Source of the DNA: Deltaproteobacteria bacterium HGW-Deltaproteobacteria-14 | GTDB taxonomy: Bacteria > Myxococcota_A > UBA9042 > PHBI01 | Assembly: GCA_002841945.1 (NCBI GenBank) | Contig: PHBI01000008.1 | Location: forward strand, 1-64,000 | Direction of reading: 5' to 3' | Length of the DNA: 64,000 bases | Shown here: positions 36,920 to 49,430 of the stretch, in pieces | How the letters are laid out: every line of letters starts with the position of its first letter | Position numbering within the stretch: the stretch's first letter is position 1 | The notes under the pieces: generated by a model | The model's database searches: none | What the model saw: the letters and a program-made list of their open reading frames with translations, nothing else | What the model was told of the DNA's origin: nothing | Position numbers and translations under genes: made by a program

Positions 36920-37018
36920 ATCCGCGCGCGGAACCGTCTCAGCCGCACCCCGGGGCGTCCCATCGCGGGGTCGGTGTGTCCCGTCACGGCCGCGTCGGTG
37001 TCTCGTCGCCGCGCCCGG
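36913..37018. repeat. Degenerate array with 21-bp period (GYGTCYCRTC)
   Basis: The decamer GTGTCCCATC at 36913 recurs in degenerate form at 36934 (CCGTCTCAGC), 36955 (GCGTCCCATC), 36976 (GTGTCCCGTC) and 36998 (GTGTCTCGTC). Spacing is 21-22 bp, two helical turns, so all units face the same side of the DNA. It lies between the DUF3467 and ComEA-like genes. No supported gene reads through it. Confidence 0.5.
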
Positions 37019-37041
37019 GGCGGCGCCGCGGGCGCCGCCCG

Positions 37042-37359
37042 TCAGTGCAGGATGGGGCCCTGGTCGCCGCCGGTGTTCAGCTTGATCTCGCCGAACTTCT
37101 GCTCGTAGAGCTGGAGGTTCTGCCCCAGCGCGCGGAACAGGAACTTGGCGTGGATCGGGCTCAGGATCAGGCGCGAGACCACCTTCGCCGTCGTCGTCTG
37201 CGGCGGCAGGAACATGGCGTCGAGCACGAACTCGGTCTGGTTGTGGAAGATGCGCGCCATGTTCACGTACTCGCCGAGGGCCATGTTCTCGTCGAGCTGC
37301 ACGTGGATCTTGAGCGCTGGGGGCGGCGGGTTTCCGCCGGGGGGGGTCTCGTCGGACAC
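37042..37359 (-). CDS. DUF3467 family protein
   Basis: A 105-residue protein matching the DUF3467 pattern: [20 protein letters not shown], then [19 protein letters not shown] and [12 protein letters not shown]. Family members are small, conserved and uncharacterised. The start is GTG 37359, chosen because an AGGAGG Shine-Dalgarno lies 6 nt before it; upstream in-frame codons are unconserved. Divergent from glpK, whose start is 112 bp away. Function unknown. Confidence 0.88.
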   Translation of the reverse strand: MSDETPPGGNPPPPALKIHVQLDENMALGEYVNMARIFHNQTEFVLDAMFLPPQTTTAKVVSRLILSPIHAKFLFRALGQNLQLYEQKFGEIKLNTGGDQGPILH

Positions 37360-37471
37360 GTGCGGCCTCCTGGGTGTCGCCTTTCCTCGCGAGCCCGACG
37401 ATAGTACAACAGCGAGCGCGGCCACAACCGGCGTCGGGCGCGCCCCGGCCGGGTCGGACAGGGGGGACGAG

Positions 37472-38968
37472 ATGGCAGCAGACGGCGTGATCCTGGCGAT
37501 CGACCAGGGCACCACGGGCTCGACCGTGGTCATCATGAACCGCGCGCTCGAGGTCGTGGGCCGCGCGACGACCGAGTTTCCGCAGATCTATCCGCAGCCC
37601 GGGTGGGTCGAGCACGGGCCGGAGGCGATCTGGGGCAGCGTCGAGCAGAGCCTCCGCACGGCGCTCGACGGGGCCGGTATCAGCGGTCGCGACGTCCGCG
37701 CGATCGGCATCACCAACCAGCGCGAGACGACCGTCGTGTGGGAGCGGGCCACCTCGCGCCCGGTGCACAACGCCATCGTGTGGCAGTGCCGGCGCACCAC
37801 CGACGTCTGCAGGGCGCTCAAGGACGCCGGCCACGAGGAGCGCGTCCGCGAGCTCACCGGGCTGGTGCTCGACCCCTACTTCTCCGGGACGAAGGTCGCC
37901 TGGATCCTCGACCGCGTCGAGGGCGCGCGGGCGCGAGCCGAGCGGGGCGAGCTGGCCTTCGGCACCGTCGACAGCTACCTCCTGTGGCGTCTGACCGGCG
38001 GCGACGTCCACGCCACCGAGGTTAGCAACGCCTCTCGGACCCTGCTCTACGACATCCACGAGAACGCCTGGAGCGAGGAGCTCCTCGCCCTGCTGCGGGT
38101 CCCGCGCGCGGTCCTCCCCGACGTGCGGAGCTCGTCGGAGGTCTTCGGCCACACCCGGGGCCTCGGGTTTCTGCCCGACGGCATCCCGGTCGCCGGCATC
38201 GCCGGCGACCAGCAGGCGGCGCTCTTCGGCCAGGCCTGCTTCGCCGCCGGGCAGGCCAAGGCGACCTATGGGACCGGCGCCTTCGTGCTCATGAACACCG
38301 GTGAGACCCCGGTCGCGAGCACCCGCGGGCTCCTGACCACCATCGCCTGGCGCCTCGGCGACGGGCCGACGATCTACGCCCTCGAGGGGGCGGTCTTCAT
38401 CGCCGGCGCCGCGGTGCAGTGGCTGCGCGACGAGCTCCGCGTCATCGACAAGGCCTCCGACATCGAGGCTCTCGCGCGCACCGTCCCGGACGCCGGCGGC
38501 GTCACCGTCGTCCCGGCTTTCGCGGGTCTCGGTGCTCCCTATTGGGATCCCGAGGCTCGCGGCGCGATCCTCGGTCTGACCCGCGGCAGCGGTCGCGGTC
38601 ACATCGCCCGCGCGACCCTCGACGGCATCGCCCATCAGGTCGCCGACGTGGTCGAGGCCATGGCGGCGGACGCCGGCCGCGACCTCGCCGGGCTGAGGGT
38701 CGACGGCGGAGCCGCGGCCAACGATCTGCTGATGCAGACGCAGGCGGACCTACTGGGATCCGAGGTGCGCCGCCCGACGCTGCTCGAATCGACCGCGTGC
38801 GGCGCAGCATTCCTCGCCGGTCTGGCCGTCGGTTACTTCGCGGGGCTGGACGACATCGCCAGCCGGTGGCGCGAGGACGCGCGTTTTGCGCCGCGGCTTT
38901 CCGAATTGGAGCGTGACGTGGCGCGCCAACGGTGGAAGAACGCAGTGCGGCGCCTCCGAACCAGCTGA
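37472..38968 (+). CDS. glpK: Glycerol kinase
   Basis: GlpK (498 aa, normal length), converting glycerol and ATP to sn-glycerol-3-phosphate. FGGY-kinase motifs are present in order: [26 protein letters not shown] (substrate contacts), [27 protein letters not shown] with the catalytic Asp, [17 protein letters not shown] and [25 protein letters not shown] precedes the ATG. No glpF, glpD or regulator gene adjoins, so it is a stand-alone copy. Confidence 0.97.
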   Translation: MAADGVILAIDQGTTGSTVVIMNRALEVVGRATTEFPQIYPQPGWVEHGPEAIWGSVEQSLRTALDGAGISGRDVRAIGITNQRETTVVWERATSRPVHNAIVWQCRRTTDVCRALKDAGHEERVRELTGLVLDPYFSGTKVAWILDRVEGARARAERGELAFGTVDSYLLWRLTGGDVHATEVSNASRTLLYDIHENAWSEELLALLRVPRAVLPDVRSSSEVFGHTRGLGFLPDGIPVAGIAGDQQAALFGQACFAAGQAKATYGTGAFVLMNTGETPVASTRGLLTTIAWRLGDGPTIYALEGAVFIAGAAVQWLRDELRVIDKASDIEALARTVPDAGGVTVVPAFAGLGAPYWDPEARGAILGLTRGSGRGHIARATLDGIAHQVADVVEAMAADAGRDLAGLRVDGGAAANDLLMQTQADLLGSEVRRPTLLESTACGAAFLAGLAVGYFAGLDDIASRWREDARFAPRLSELERDVARQRWKNAVRRLRTS

Positions 38969-38971
38969 GCA

Positions 38972-38999
38972 TTGACTCTCGCGTCCGGAACTCTACTTT
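38972..38999 (+). promoter_or_regulatory. Candidate sigma-70 promoter of rho
   Basis: TTGACT (38972-38977, five of six consensus) and TACTTT (38994-38999) are 16 bp apart, about 100 bp upstream of the rho ATG. The leader then contains GTCGACC (39013-39019) and GGTCGAC (39032-39038), able to form a 7-bp hairpin. Rho genes are often autoregulated in their leader. Confidence 0.5.
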
Positions 39000-39100
39000 A
39001 GGGGCCCCAACCGTCGACCACCCTTCAACCCGGTCGACACCCGCCCCGCCCCACTCCACGACGTCACTACAACGCGACGGCGTGCGTCAACCGAGTCGAA

Positions 39101-40348
39101 ATGCACCTCCGAGACCTCAAGCAGAAGAAGATCACCGACCTCCTGGGCCTGGCGAAAGAGCTCGGCGTGGAGGGCTCCGGTGGGATGCGCAAGCACGAGC
39201 TGATCTTCGCGATCCTCCAGGCCCAGGCCGAGCAAGACGGGCTCATCTACGGCGAGGGGGTCCTGCAGATCCTCGCCGACGGGTTCGGCTTTCTGCGGAG
39301 CCCGGACTTCAACTACTTCCCCGGCTCCGATGACATCTACGTGTCGCCGAGCCAGATTCGCCGGTTCAACCTGCGCAACGGGGACACCGTCAGCGGGCAG
39401 ATCCGCCCGCCCCGCGACAACGAGCGCTACTTCGCCCTGCTGAAGGTCGAGGCCATCAACTACGAGGACCCCGAGGTCGCGCGCACCAAGACGCTGTTCG
39501 ACAACCTGACGCCGCTGTACCCGCAGCAGCGGCTGCTCCTCGAGTTCGACCCGGCCAACCTCTCGACGCGCATAATCGACTTCGTCGCGCCCCTCGGAAA
39601 GGGGCAGCGCGCCCTCATCGTGGCGCCGCCGCGCACCGGCAAGACGGTGCTGCTGCAGGACATCGCCAACGCGATCATGGCCAACCACAAGGAGGTCTAC
39701 CTGATCGTGCTGCTCATCGACGAGCGGCCCGAGGAGGTGACCGACATGCAGCGCTCGGTCCGCGGCGAGGTCATCAGCTCGACCTTCGACGAGCCGGCCC
39801 AGCGCCACGTGCAGGTCGCCGAGATGGTGATCGACAAGGCCAAGCGCCTCGTCGAGCACAAGCGCGACGTGGTCATCCTGCTCGACTCGATCACCCGCCT
39901 CGCCCGCGCTTACAACACCGTGGTCCCGCCGTCGGGAAAGGTGCTGTCCGGCGGCGTCGACGCCAACGCCCTGCACAAGCCGAAGCGCTTCTTCGGCGCC
40001 GCCCGCAACATCGAGGACGGGGGCAGCCTCACGATCATCGCGACCGCGCTCGTCGACACCGGCAGCCGCATGGACGAGGTGATCTTCGAGGAGTTCAAGG
40101 GCACCGGCAACAGCGAGATGCACCTCGATCGCAAGCTCATGGAGCGGCGGATCTTCCCGTGCCTCGACATCAAGAAGTCGGGCACCCGCAAAGAGGAGCT
40201 CCTCGTCGATCCGCTCAACCTGAACCGCACCTACATCCTGCGCGAGCTGCTGCATCCGCTGAACACCGTCGACGCCATGGACTTCCTCGTCCGCAAGGTC
40301 GGCGGCACCGACAACAACTCACAGTTCTTCGACTCGATGAGTCGCTAG
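39101..40348 (+). CDS. rho: Transcription termination factor Rho
   Basis: Rho (415 aa), the hexameric RNA helicase that ends transcripts. N-terminal helices ([20 protein letters not shown]) precede the OB-fold RNA-binding domain ([20 protein letters not shown]). The motor has Walker [14 protein letters not shown] (most Rho have PKAGKT), Walker [17 protein letters not shown], the Q-loop area [15 protein letters not shown] and R-loop [15 protein letters not shown]. Shorter than those with an N-terminal insertion. It starts the rho-rpmE-prfA order. Confidence 0.97.
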   Translation: MHLRDLKQKKITDLLGLAKELGVEGSGGMRKHELIFAILQAQAEQDGLIYGEGVLQILADGFGFLRSPDFNYFPGSDDIYVSPSQIRRFNLRNGDTVSGQIRPPRDNERYFALLKVEAINYEDPEVARTKTLFDNLTPLYPQQRLLLEFDPANLSTRIIDFVAPLGKGQRALIVAPPRTGKTVLLQDIANAIMANHKEVYLIVLLIDERPEEVTDMQRSVRGEVISSTFDEPAQRHVQVAEMVIDKAKRLVEHKRDVVILLDSITRLARAYNTVVPPSGKVLSGGVDANALHKPKRFFGAARNIEDGGSLTIIATALVDTGSRMDEVIFEEFKGTGNSEMHLDRKLMERRIFPCLDIKKSGTRKEELLVDPLNLNRTYILRELLHPLNTVDAMDFLVRKVGGTDNNSQFFDSMSR

Positions 40349-40489
40349 CGCCGGCTGGGCCCGGGGCCCGGTCTTCGATTATCTCTTGCGGCCCGGACCG
40401 CGTTGCACTAAACACGCCGGGCTCGACGCCAGGGTCCCGCACGCCATGACGTGGACCGGGCGCGAGCCAGCATCCCACGGAGGATCGCC

Positions 40490-40729
40490 GTGAAGTCCGA
40501 TATCCATCCCAAGTACCATCCGGTGATCTTCGTCGACGCGTCGACGGGCGACGAGGTCATCACGAAGTCGACGCTGACCAGCCGTGACACGCGCGAGGTC
40601 GACGGTGTGTCGCACTTCGTCATCAGCACGGACATCACCGCCTTCTCGCACCCGTTCTTCACGGGTAAGCAGAAGCTGATGGACACCGAGGGCCGCATCG
40701 ACCGCTTCCGCAAGAAGTACGGCAAGTAG
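40490..40729 (+). CDS. rpmE2: 50S ribosomal protein L31, cysteine-free (type B)
   Basis: A 79-residue L31. It has the family frame VKSDIHPKYHPVIFVD at the start and SHPFFTGKQKLMDTEGRIDR near the end. None of the four zinc-binding cysteines of the type A protein are present, and it contains the DGVSHFVISTDI stretch typical of the zinc-independent form. GTG at 40490 has a GGAGG Shine-Dalgarno at 40479-40483, which fixes the start. It occupies the rho-rpmE-prfA slot usually held by the type A gene. Confidence 0.92.
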   Translation: MKSDIHPKYHPVIFVDASTGDEVITKSTLTSRDTREVDGVSHFVISTDITAFSHPFFTGKQKLMDTEGRIDRFRKKYGK

Positions 40730-40791
40730 GTCATACGCGGGCGCTGCGCGCGCCCGGCCGCGTCCCAGGCGACGCGGCGCGCGTCTCGAAG

Positions 40792-40828
40792 CGCCCGGCA
40801 TTGGCGGAACCTCCGCACATGCCGGGCG
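40792..40828 (+). terminator. Stem-loop terminator after rpmE2
   Basis: Outer arms CGCCCGGCAT (40792-40801) and ATGCCGGGCG (40819-40828) pair exactly; inside them GCGGA and TCCGC extend the stem. GTCTTGTTGATT follows, a modest T-rich tail. It lies 63 bp after the rpmE2 stop and 66 bp before prfA. Confidence 0.65.
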
Positions 40829-40894
40829 GTCTTGTTGATTGGCCCAGGTCACAGGGTCGGCGCGCAGGTCGCGCCGCCGAGGTGATGCAGCGCG

Positions 40895-41974
40895 ATGTTC
40901 CAGCAGCTCGATGAGGTCGAGGGACGCTACGAGGAGCTGACCTCGTTGATGGGCGACCCGGACGTCGCGGGCGATCCGGAGCGCTATCGCGAGGTGGCGC
41001 AGCAGCACGCCCAGCTCGCCGAGACCGTCGAGGCGTGGCGCAGCTTCAAGCAGGTGCGCGAGGACCTCGCGTCGTCGCGCGAGCTGCTCCTCGACGACGA
41101 CCCGGAGATGCGCGAGATGGCGCGGGCCGAGGTCGAGGGGCTCGAGGAGCGGCTAGGGGCGCTCGAGACGGAGCTCAAGCTGCTGCTCCTGCCCCGGGAC
41201 CCGAACGACGACCGCAACGTCGTCCTCGAGATCCGCGCCGGCACTGGCGGGGACGAGGCGACGCTGTTCGCGGCGGACCTGTTCCGCATGTACAGCCGCT
41301 ACGCCGAGGGGCTGCGCTGGAAGGTCGAGCTGCTCTCGGCGAGCCACTCCGAGGTCGGCGGCTTCAAGGAGGTCATCGCCCTCGTGAGCGGTGATCGCGT
41401 GTACTCGCGCCTCAAGTTCGAGGCGGGCGTGCATCGCGTGCAGCGCGTGCCGTCGACCGAGAGCCAGGGCCGGATCCACACCTCGGCCTGCACCGTCGCG
41501 GTGATGCCCGAGGCCGACGAGGTCGAGGTGCAGCTCGATCCCAACGAGCTGCGCATCGACGTCTATCGCTCGTCGGGGCCGGGCGGGCAGTCGGTCAACA
41601 CGACCGACAGCGCGGTGCGGGTGACCCACATCCCCTCGGGCCTGGTGGTGATCTGCCAGGACGAGAAGTCGCAGCTCAAGAACAAGAACAAGGCGCTGAA
41701 GGTCCTCGCCTCCCGGCTGCTCGAGATCGAGACCCAGAAGGCGCACGCCGCCGAGTCGGATGCGCGTCGCGCGATGGTCGGCTCGGGGGACCGCTCAGAG
41801 CGGATCCGGACCTACAACTTCCCGCAGAACCGGCTGACCGACCACCGCATCGGCCTGACCCTGTACCGCCTCGACAGCATCGTCGAGGGCGACGGGCTGG
41901 GCGAGGTGATCGACGCCTGTACGGCGTACTTCAACGCCCAGCTGCTCCAGCACCAGCAGGAGGGTGCTCAGTAG
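40895..41974 (+). CDS. prfA: Peptide chain release factor 1
   Basis: RF1 (359 aa, normal length), which reads UAA and UAG stop codons. The catalytic GGQ motif is in [20 protein letters not shown], with the Gln that PrmC methylates. The stop-codon-reading region contains [20 protein letters not shown], whose preceding loop carries the anticodon-like motif region. GAGGTGATG precedes the ATG. prmC (hemK), often directly downstream, is not here; a convergent gene follows instead. Confidence 0.97.
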   Translation: MFQQLDEVEGRYEELTSLMGDPDVAGDPERYREVAQQHAQLAETVEAWRSFKQVREDLASSRELLLDDDPEMREMARAEVEGLEERLGALETELKLLLLPRDPNDDRNVVLEIRAGTGGDEATLFAADLFRMYSRYAEGLRWKVELLSASHSEVGGFKEVIALVSGDRVYSRLKFEAGVHRVQRVPSTESQGRIHTSACTVAVMPEADEVEVQLDPNELRIDVYRSSGPGGQSVNTTDSAVRVTHIPSGLVVICQDEKSQLKNKNKALKVLASRLLEIETQKAHAAESDARRAMVGSGDRSERIRTYNFPQNRLTDHRIGLTLYRLDSIVEGDGLGEVIDACTAYFNAQLLQHQQEGAQ

Positions 41975-42017
41975 CCCGGTGGGGAGCGCGGGAGGACCCA
42001 CGCACCTGCGGTGACGT

Positions 42018-42048
42018 GCGGCGCGCGCTCGGGACGACCGCGCGCCGC
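42018..42048. terminator. 10-bp perfect hairpin between convergent genes
   Basis: Arms GCGGCGCGCG (42018-42027) and CGCGCGCCGC (42039-42048) with an 11-nt loop, between the prfA stop (41974) and the end of the minus-strand gene at 42059. Probably a bidirectional terminator. Confidence 0.6.
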
Positions 42049-42058
42049 GTCGCGGTGA

Positions 42059-42700
42059 CTACTGGGCGCCGGCCGGCGCGGGGCTCCGGTTGCCGACCTC
42101 GCGGGAGAACCAGCCGCCGGTGAGGGCGTCGAGGTCGGCGGTCAGGCCGTCCACGCGCAGCTGCTGGTGCAGGGCCTTCTCGACGCTGGTCGGCGGGCTG
42201 AGCTCCATCTCGACCTGGAGCTGGCGGCGCGCGTAGTAGAGCTTGTTGACCGTCGTGAGGATGTCCTCGCGCTGGTTGACGAGGCGCTCGATCTGACGGG
42301 TCGCCTGGATGCCGTCGCGGTTGAAGACCAGGCGCGTCAGGTCCCACTCGGCGCGGAGCTCGAGCTGGAGCTCGCCGTCGGTCGACACGAGGTCCGACAC
42401 CGACCCCGAGCCGGAGCTGGTGGTGCGCACGTCGGTGTCGTCGCCGTCGGTCCGCCGCAGGCGCCCGTAGAGGCGCCGCGGGAGCAGGTTCGCGAAGCGC
42501 GCCTCGGACTGCCACGAGTCGTACGCCTCGGGGTTGACCCGCGCGTACTTGGCGGCGGCTCGCTGCACCTCGACCACCGACGGCTCGAAGTCGAACTTCG
42601 CGAGCAGGCGCTTGGCCTGGATCATCGGGTCGGTCTCCGCGTGCGCTACCGGCGCGGCGAGGAGGAGGGCGGCAGCCAGCGCTGGGATGATGCTCTTCAT
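42059..42700 (-). CDS. Secreted protein with the SW-LLP/WDL/LTGG domain
   Basis: A 213-residue protein of unknown function with a signal peptide (MKSIIPALAAALLLAAPVAH, cleaved after HA). The mature part has the order SWQSEARFANLLP, LRAEWDLTRLVF, a helix IERLVNQREDILTTVNKLYY, and the end ADLDALTGGWF. The same order occurs in the C-terminal 190 residues of the upstream propeller-like protein, so the two share a domain. Helix content and aromatic ends suggest an envelope structural protein. It starts 13 nt after that gene and is last in the exbB-exbD-tonB direction. Confidence 0.7.
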   Translation of the reverse strand: MKSIIPALAAALLLAAPVAHAETDPMIQAKRLLAKFDFEPSVVEVQRAAAKYARVNPEAYDSWQSEARFANLLPRRLYGRLRRTDGDDTDVRTTSSGSGSVSDLVSTDGELQLELRAEWDLTRLVFNRDGIQATRQIERLVNQREDILTTVNKLYYARRQLQVEMELSPPTSVEKALHQQLRVDGLTADLDALTGGWFSREVGNRSPAPAGAQ

Positions 42701-42713
42701 TTCGGGCTCCGGT

Positions 42714-44615
<1,902 letters not shown>

Positions 44616-44796
44616 CCGGGACCCGCTGCCGTGCCGTGAGTTCAGGGCGTCGCTCCTGTCGGTCGAAGGGGCGCTGGCGCCGATCGCGACGCCGGCGCCC
44701 ACTGTAGAGGGCGCCGCGCACCTCGGCAACCGCCGCGTCGTCATGACGTGCTGCGCGCGCGAGATCGTCACCGGACGCCCGCGCTGCGGCGTCCCG

Positions 44797-45903
44797 TCAC
44801 CAGTCTTCGGGGGTGAACTCCACGACCCAGGGGACCCACTGCTCGGTCGGCTTCCCGTCGACCAGCCCGGGCGAGAAGAGGAGCTGTCGCCCCACCTTCT
44901 CGGCCTCGCGGTCGAAGGCGCCCCCGGCGCCGCGCACCAGCTTGACCTGCTTCACCTTGCCGTCGGTCCCGATGAGCAGCGACAGCGCCACGCTCACCGA
45001 TCGCCCGAGGCGCGGCGCGTCCTCCGGGTAGACCCCGCGGACCCGCCGCTTGACCCGCGGCGGCGTTCGCTTGGGGGCCTTGGTCCCGCCGGTCCCGTCG
45101 CCGACCTTGTCGGGGACCGCGTCGGGGTCGTCGACCTGCTGGACGTTGGTGTTGCGCTCGTTCGCCTCGACTCGGGCGTCGCCGAGGATGTTCTCTTCGC
45201 CCGACTGGATCGTCACGCCCTTGCCGAGGGTCGTCAGCCCGGTCAGCACCAGCGGCGCGGGCTCGCTCTTGGGGGCGTCCTTCGGCGACTCGCGCTTGCT
45301 CTCGCGCTTGGGCTTCGGCTGCCCTTCCTTCTTTTGGTAGTTCTTCGGCTTGCGGGTCGCCTCCTTCTTCGGATCCGGCGTCTCGGCGACCTTCTCCTCG
45401 GGCTTCACGACTGGTTTGGGCGGCTCGGGCTTCACGATCGGCTCGGGCGGCTTGGGCGGCTCGGGCGGGGCGATCTTCGGCAGCACCAGCGTCGACGGCG
45501 GCAGCTCCGCGAAGGTGGTCGGCTGCGGACACGGCGCCGAGTCGCGGGTCACCGTCAGGTCGTGCTTGCCGAGGTGCCACGTGAGGCTCGGCCCGTCGAA
45601 GGGCACCTCGAGCGCCCCGCGCGGGAAGCTCCCGCCCTTGCCGGGGTCGAAGCGCTGGGGTTGCCCGCGATCCTCGAGCCCGGGGGCGAAGCGGTTGCGC
45701 TCGCCGACCGGCAGCGTGAGCGGCTCCTCTTCGACGTTGTCCCAGCCGAAGTAGGCGATCGCCGTGCGGTCGCTGACCGCCTTGACGCACATCAGCCGCG
45801 GCCTCACCGGCGAGTAGACGCTGCGGACCACGCCAATCGCGACGCCGCCGCTCGCCACGGCGATGGCGACGGCGATGGTCAGCCGGTGGCTCTGACTGAG
45901 CAC
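44797..45903 (-). CDS. tonB: TonB-like energy transducer with an N-terminal GQP-type surface domain
   Basis: A 368-residue TonB-like protein. After one membrane helix (AVAIAVASGGVAIGVV) comes a cysteine-bounded beta domain (about 39-125) with PVGERNRFAPG and DRGQPQRFDPG, a pattern more usual in secreted surface proteins. A Pro/Lys-rich periplasm-spanning linker follows (about 140-215), then the C-terminal TonB domain (YPEDAPRLGRSVSVALSLLI, GKVKQVKLVRGAGGAFDREA, WVPWVVEFTPEDW). It would couple the ExbB/ExbD proton motor to the outer membrane. GTG start 1 nt after exbD. Confidence 0.85.
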   Translation of the reverse strand: MLSQSHRLTIAVAIAVASGGVAIGVVRSVYSPVRPRLMCVKAVSDRTAIAYFGWDNVEEEPLTLPVGERNRFAPGLEDRGQPQRFDPGKGGSFPRGALEVPFDGPSLTWHLGKHDLTVTRDSAPCPQPTTFAELPPSTLVLPKIAPPEPPKPPEPIVKPEPPKPVVKPEEKVAETPDPKKEATRKPKNYQKKEGQPKPKRESKRESPKDAPKSEPAPLVLTGLTTLGKGVTIQSGEENILGDARVEANERNTNVQQVDDPDAVPDKVGDGTGGTKAPKRTPPRVKRRVRGVYPEDAPRLGRSVSVALSLLIGTDGKVKQVKLVRGAGGAFDREAEKVGRQLLFSPGLVDGKPTEQWVPWVVEFTPEDW

Positions 45904-45904
45904 G

Positions 45905-46348
45905 CTACTGGATCTCCATCGGTTGGGTGTTGATGGCCACGTCCGGTATCCCGAGCAGGCGAATGGTGTCGATGACCTTGAGGACGGCGCCGTGGGTGAG
46001 GCGCTCGTCGGCTGCGACGAAGGCCTCGAGCTTCGCGCCGCGCGCCTTCATGTCGGTCACGTAACCTTTGATGCCGTCGAGGTCGGTCTTGTTCCCGTTG
46101 AGGAAGAGGTTGCCGTCCTTGTTGATGGCGAGCGACAGCAGCTGCTTGTTCGGTGACTCCTCGGCGGTCGCGGCCCGGGGCAGCTGCAGCGGCACGTTCG
46201 GCGGCGGCTTGTAGTCGTCGAACTTCTCCTGCACGAACTCGGTCGTGACCATGAAGATGATCAACAGCACGAGCACGATGTCGACGAAGGGAACGATGTT
46301 GATCTCGTTGAGGCCCTCGTCGTCGTCCTGCAGGCTACCGCCGGCCAC
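45905..46348 (-). CDS. exbD: Biopolymer transport protein ExbD/TolR
   Basis: A 147-residue ExbD-type protein. One membrane helix ([20 protein letters not shown]) contains the conserved Asp that carries protons, preceded by the cytoplasmic EINIVPF motif. The periplasmic part ends [20 protein letters not shown]. The N-terminal [14 protein letters not shown] is normal for the group. Its GTG start lies 14 bp inside the exbB end, so the two are translationally coupled. Confidence 0.95.
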   Translation of the reverse strand: MAGGSLQDDDEGLNEINIVPFVDIVLVLLIIFMVTTEFVQEKFDDYKPPPNVPLQLPRAATAEESPNKQLLSLAINKDGNLFLNGNKTDLDGIKGYVTDMKARGAKLEAFVAADERLTHGAVLKVIDTIRLLGIPDVAINTQPMEIQ

Positions 46349-46994
46349 TGGGACCTCCCGCGAGGGGGCTCGCCTTGAGGTAGGCGAGCAGCATCCGTGC
46401 GACGCTCTCGGTGTTACCCGTCATGATCCGGATGCGGTTCTTGAAGGTGTTGAACGCCACGACCGAGGGGATCGCCACGCCGAGGCCGACCGCGGTGGCG
46501 ATCAGCGCCTCGCCGATGCTGCTCATCACCTGAGCCTTGAGGACACCCCCCTCGGCGCCGCTGCCGAGCGCGCTGAAGGCGCCGAGGATGCCGATGACGG
46601 TGCCGAAGAGGCCGATGAACGGTGCGCTGTTGCCCAGCGTGCCGAGGATCGGCAGGAAGCGGTCGTAGTAGACGCGCTGCTGGGCGATGGCGGCCTGGAT
46701 GACCTCCTCGACCGACTCGACGCCGTCGTCCCAGGCGTCGAGGGCGGCCTTGAGCACGCCGCCGGTCATCCCATGGAGGTTCCCGAGTGCCTCGCGCGCG
46801 GCGGGCGGGCCCCCCTCGCGCAGGGCACCGACGACGCTCCGGGTCAGCGACTCGGGGTCGACCTGATGGCGCCGGAAGAAGATGAAGCGCTCCACCATCA
46901 CCACGATGGCGAGCAGCCCGAGCCCGACGAGGAGCCACAGGACCCACTCGGCGCCGAGGTTTTCGAAGAACTGCAGCAGGCTTTCGGTGAGCAT
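46335..46994 (-). CDS. exbB: MotA/TolQ/ExbB proton channel family protein
   Basis: A 219-residue ExbB-type protein. The first helix is [20 protein letters not shown]; the conserved pair of C-terminal helices is [20 protein letters not shown] and [20 protein letters not shown]. With ExbD it forms the inner-membrane proton-driven motor that energises TonB. The ATG at 46994 is taken because an in-frame start further upstream would add 95 unconserved residues. First gene of exbB-exbD-tonB; a TATCTA-like box lies about 40 bp upstream on this strand. Confidence 0.95.
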   Translation of the reverse strand: MLTESLLQFFENLGAEWVLWLLVGLGLLAIVVMVERFIFFRRHQVDPESLTRSVVGALREGGPPAAREALGNLHGMTGGVLKAALDAWDDGVESVEEVIQAAIAQQRVYYDRFLPILGTLGNSAPFIGLFGTVIGILGAFSALGSGAEGGVLKAQVMSSIGEALIATAVGLGVAIPSVVAFNTFKNRIRIMTGNTESVARMLLAYLKASPLAGGPSGRR

Positions 46995-47250
46995 ATAGGT
47001 CTGCGCCCGGTCGATGATGTGTGCAGCGATGTAGATACGGACCCGAGCGGCGGACGCCAAGCTCGAAGTTGTCGCACGTGGGCGGACTTCGCCGCCGCAG
47101 CCCTCGGGGAGCGTGGCCACGAGCGGGGGGATCGCCCCCGTGACACCCGAGGGGACGCGTGCTAACCAACGCCCCATGTCGGCCCACCACCAGTCGAGCA
47201 CCATCGCGCGCCCCACGGCCGCCCTCGGCGCCCCGGACGAGGGCTGAGCC

Positions 47251-47751
47251 GTGCTGGTCCTCGGCGTCGACCCGGGCACGCTGGTGACCGGCTGGGGGTT
47301 GGTGACCTGTGGTGCGGGGGGCGCGGTGCGTCACGTCGATCACGGCATCATCCGCACCAACGCCGCGGCGCCGCTGTGGGACCGCCTCAAGGTCATCCAC
47401 GACGCGCTGCTCGCCGTCGCCGAGCGGCACCGCCCCGCGGCGCTGTCCCTCGAGCAGTGCTTCGTCTCGAAGAACGTCCAGTCCGCGCTCAAGCTCGGTC
47501 ACACCCGCGGGGTGGTGATGCTCGCCGGGCTCGCCGTCGGCGCGGAGATCCACGAGTACACGCCGATGCAGATCAAGTCCGCCGTCACCGGCAGCGGGCG
47601 CGCCGACAAGCACCAGGTGGCCGAGATGGTCCGCGTCATCCTGGGGCTCTCTTCGGCCGCGCCCTATGACGCCTCCGACGCGCTCGCCGCCGCGCTGTGC
47701 CACGGCGCCGGGGCCGGGGTGCGCGCGCGGGTCCCGGCGAGGGCCCGATGA
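47251..47751 (+). CDS. ruvC: Crossover junction endodeoxyribonuclease RuvC
   Basis: RuvC (166 aa), the Holliday-junction resolvase. The catalytic acids are in LGVDPGTLVTGWG (first Asp), SLEQCFVSKN (Glu) and YDASDALAAALCH (the last two Asp). The start GTG at 47251 is at the conserved N-terminus. Its stop overlaps the ruvA ATG (ATGA, 47748-47751). ruvC-ruvA-ruvB form one coupled operon, divergent from exbB across 256 bp. Confidence 0.97.
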   Translation: MLVLGVDPGTLVTGWGLVTCGAGGAVRHVDHGIIRTNAAAPLWDRLKVIHDALLAVAERHRPAALSLEQCFVSKNVQSALKLGHTRGVVMLAGLAVGAEIHEYTPMQIKSAVTGSGRADKHQVAEMVRVILGLSSAAPYDASDALAAALCHGAGAGVRARVPARAR

Positions 47752-48347
47752 TCGCCTGGCTCAGGGGCGAGCTCCGGCTCCGCGACGAGGACGGGCGCGT
47801 GATCGTCGACGTCGGCGGCGTCGGCTACCTCGTGACCGTGCCCATCGGAGTGCTGGGGCAGAGCGTGCTCGGCGACACCGTCGAGCTCCACGTCCACACC
47901 AACGTCCGCGAGGACGCCATCGCGCTCTACGGGTTCGAGACCGAGGACCAGCTGCAGGCGTTCAACGCCCTGATTCAGGTGTCGAAGGTCGGCCCGAAGC
48001 TCGCGGTGAACGTGCTGAGCGGCATCGATCCGGCCGGGCTCGCCGACGCGGTCGAGCGCGAGGACCTCGCGCGGCTCGCGACCATCAGCGGGGTCGGCAA
48101 GCGCCTCGCCGAGCGGCTCTCGCTCGAGCTGCGCGGCAAGCTCAAGATCACCGGGCACGCGCTGCGCGCCACCCCCGGCGTCCGCAGCGCCGAGCCCCAG
48201 CGCTTCCGCGACCTGCGCTCGGCGCTGATGAACCTGCAGTATCGGCCCAAAGAGATCGACGGGGCCATCGCCCAGCTCCGCGAGGAGGACCCGGACGCCG
48301 AGTTCGACGCGCTCCTGCGCCGCGCGCTCGGGCTGTTGAGGAAGTAG
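47748..48347 (+). CDS. ruvA: Holliday junction DNA helicase subunit RuvA
   Basis: RuvA (199 aa), the tetrameric junction-binding subunit. OB-fold start [18 protein letters not shown], then two helix-hairpin-helix motifs ([17 protein letters not shown] and [20 protein letters not shown]), a flexible linker and the C-terminal domain III ([14 protein letters not shown] ... [12 protein letters not shown]) that contacts RuvB. ATGA overlap with ruvC fixes the start. Confidence 0.97.
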   Translation: MIAWLRGELRLRDEDGRVIVDVGGVGYLVTVPIGVLGQSVLGDTVELHVHTNVREDAIALYGFETEDQLQAFNALIQVSKVGPKLAVNVLSGIDPAGLADAVEREDLARLATISGVGKRLAERLSLELRGKLKITGHALRATPGVRSAEPQRFRDLRSALMNLQYRPKEIDGAIAQLREEDPDAEFDALLRRALGLLRK

Positions 48348-48357
48348 GAAACCCCTT

Positions 48358-49398
<1,041 letters not shown>

Positions 49399-49430
49399 GC
49401 GAGCGCGCGCAGGCGAGGTGAGCGACGGCG

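Noticed and set aside
36870..37085. Plus-strand frame reading through the 21-bp array as a heptad protein
   Set aside because: No ribosome binding site, no domain, and Arg/Pro/Ser composition like other shadows; the array is better described as DNA repeat.
40386..40414. TTGCGG-17-TAAACA as a promoter for rpmE2
   Set aside because: Each box matches the consensus only in about half its positions and rpmE2 may simply be read from rho, so I did not list it.
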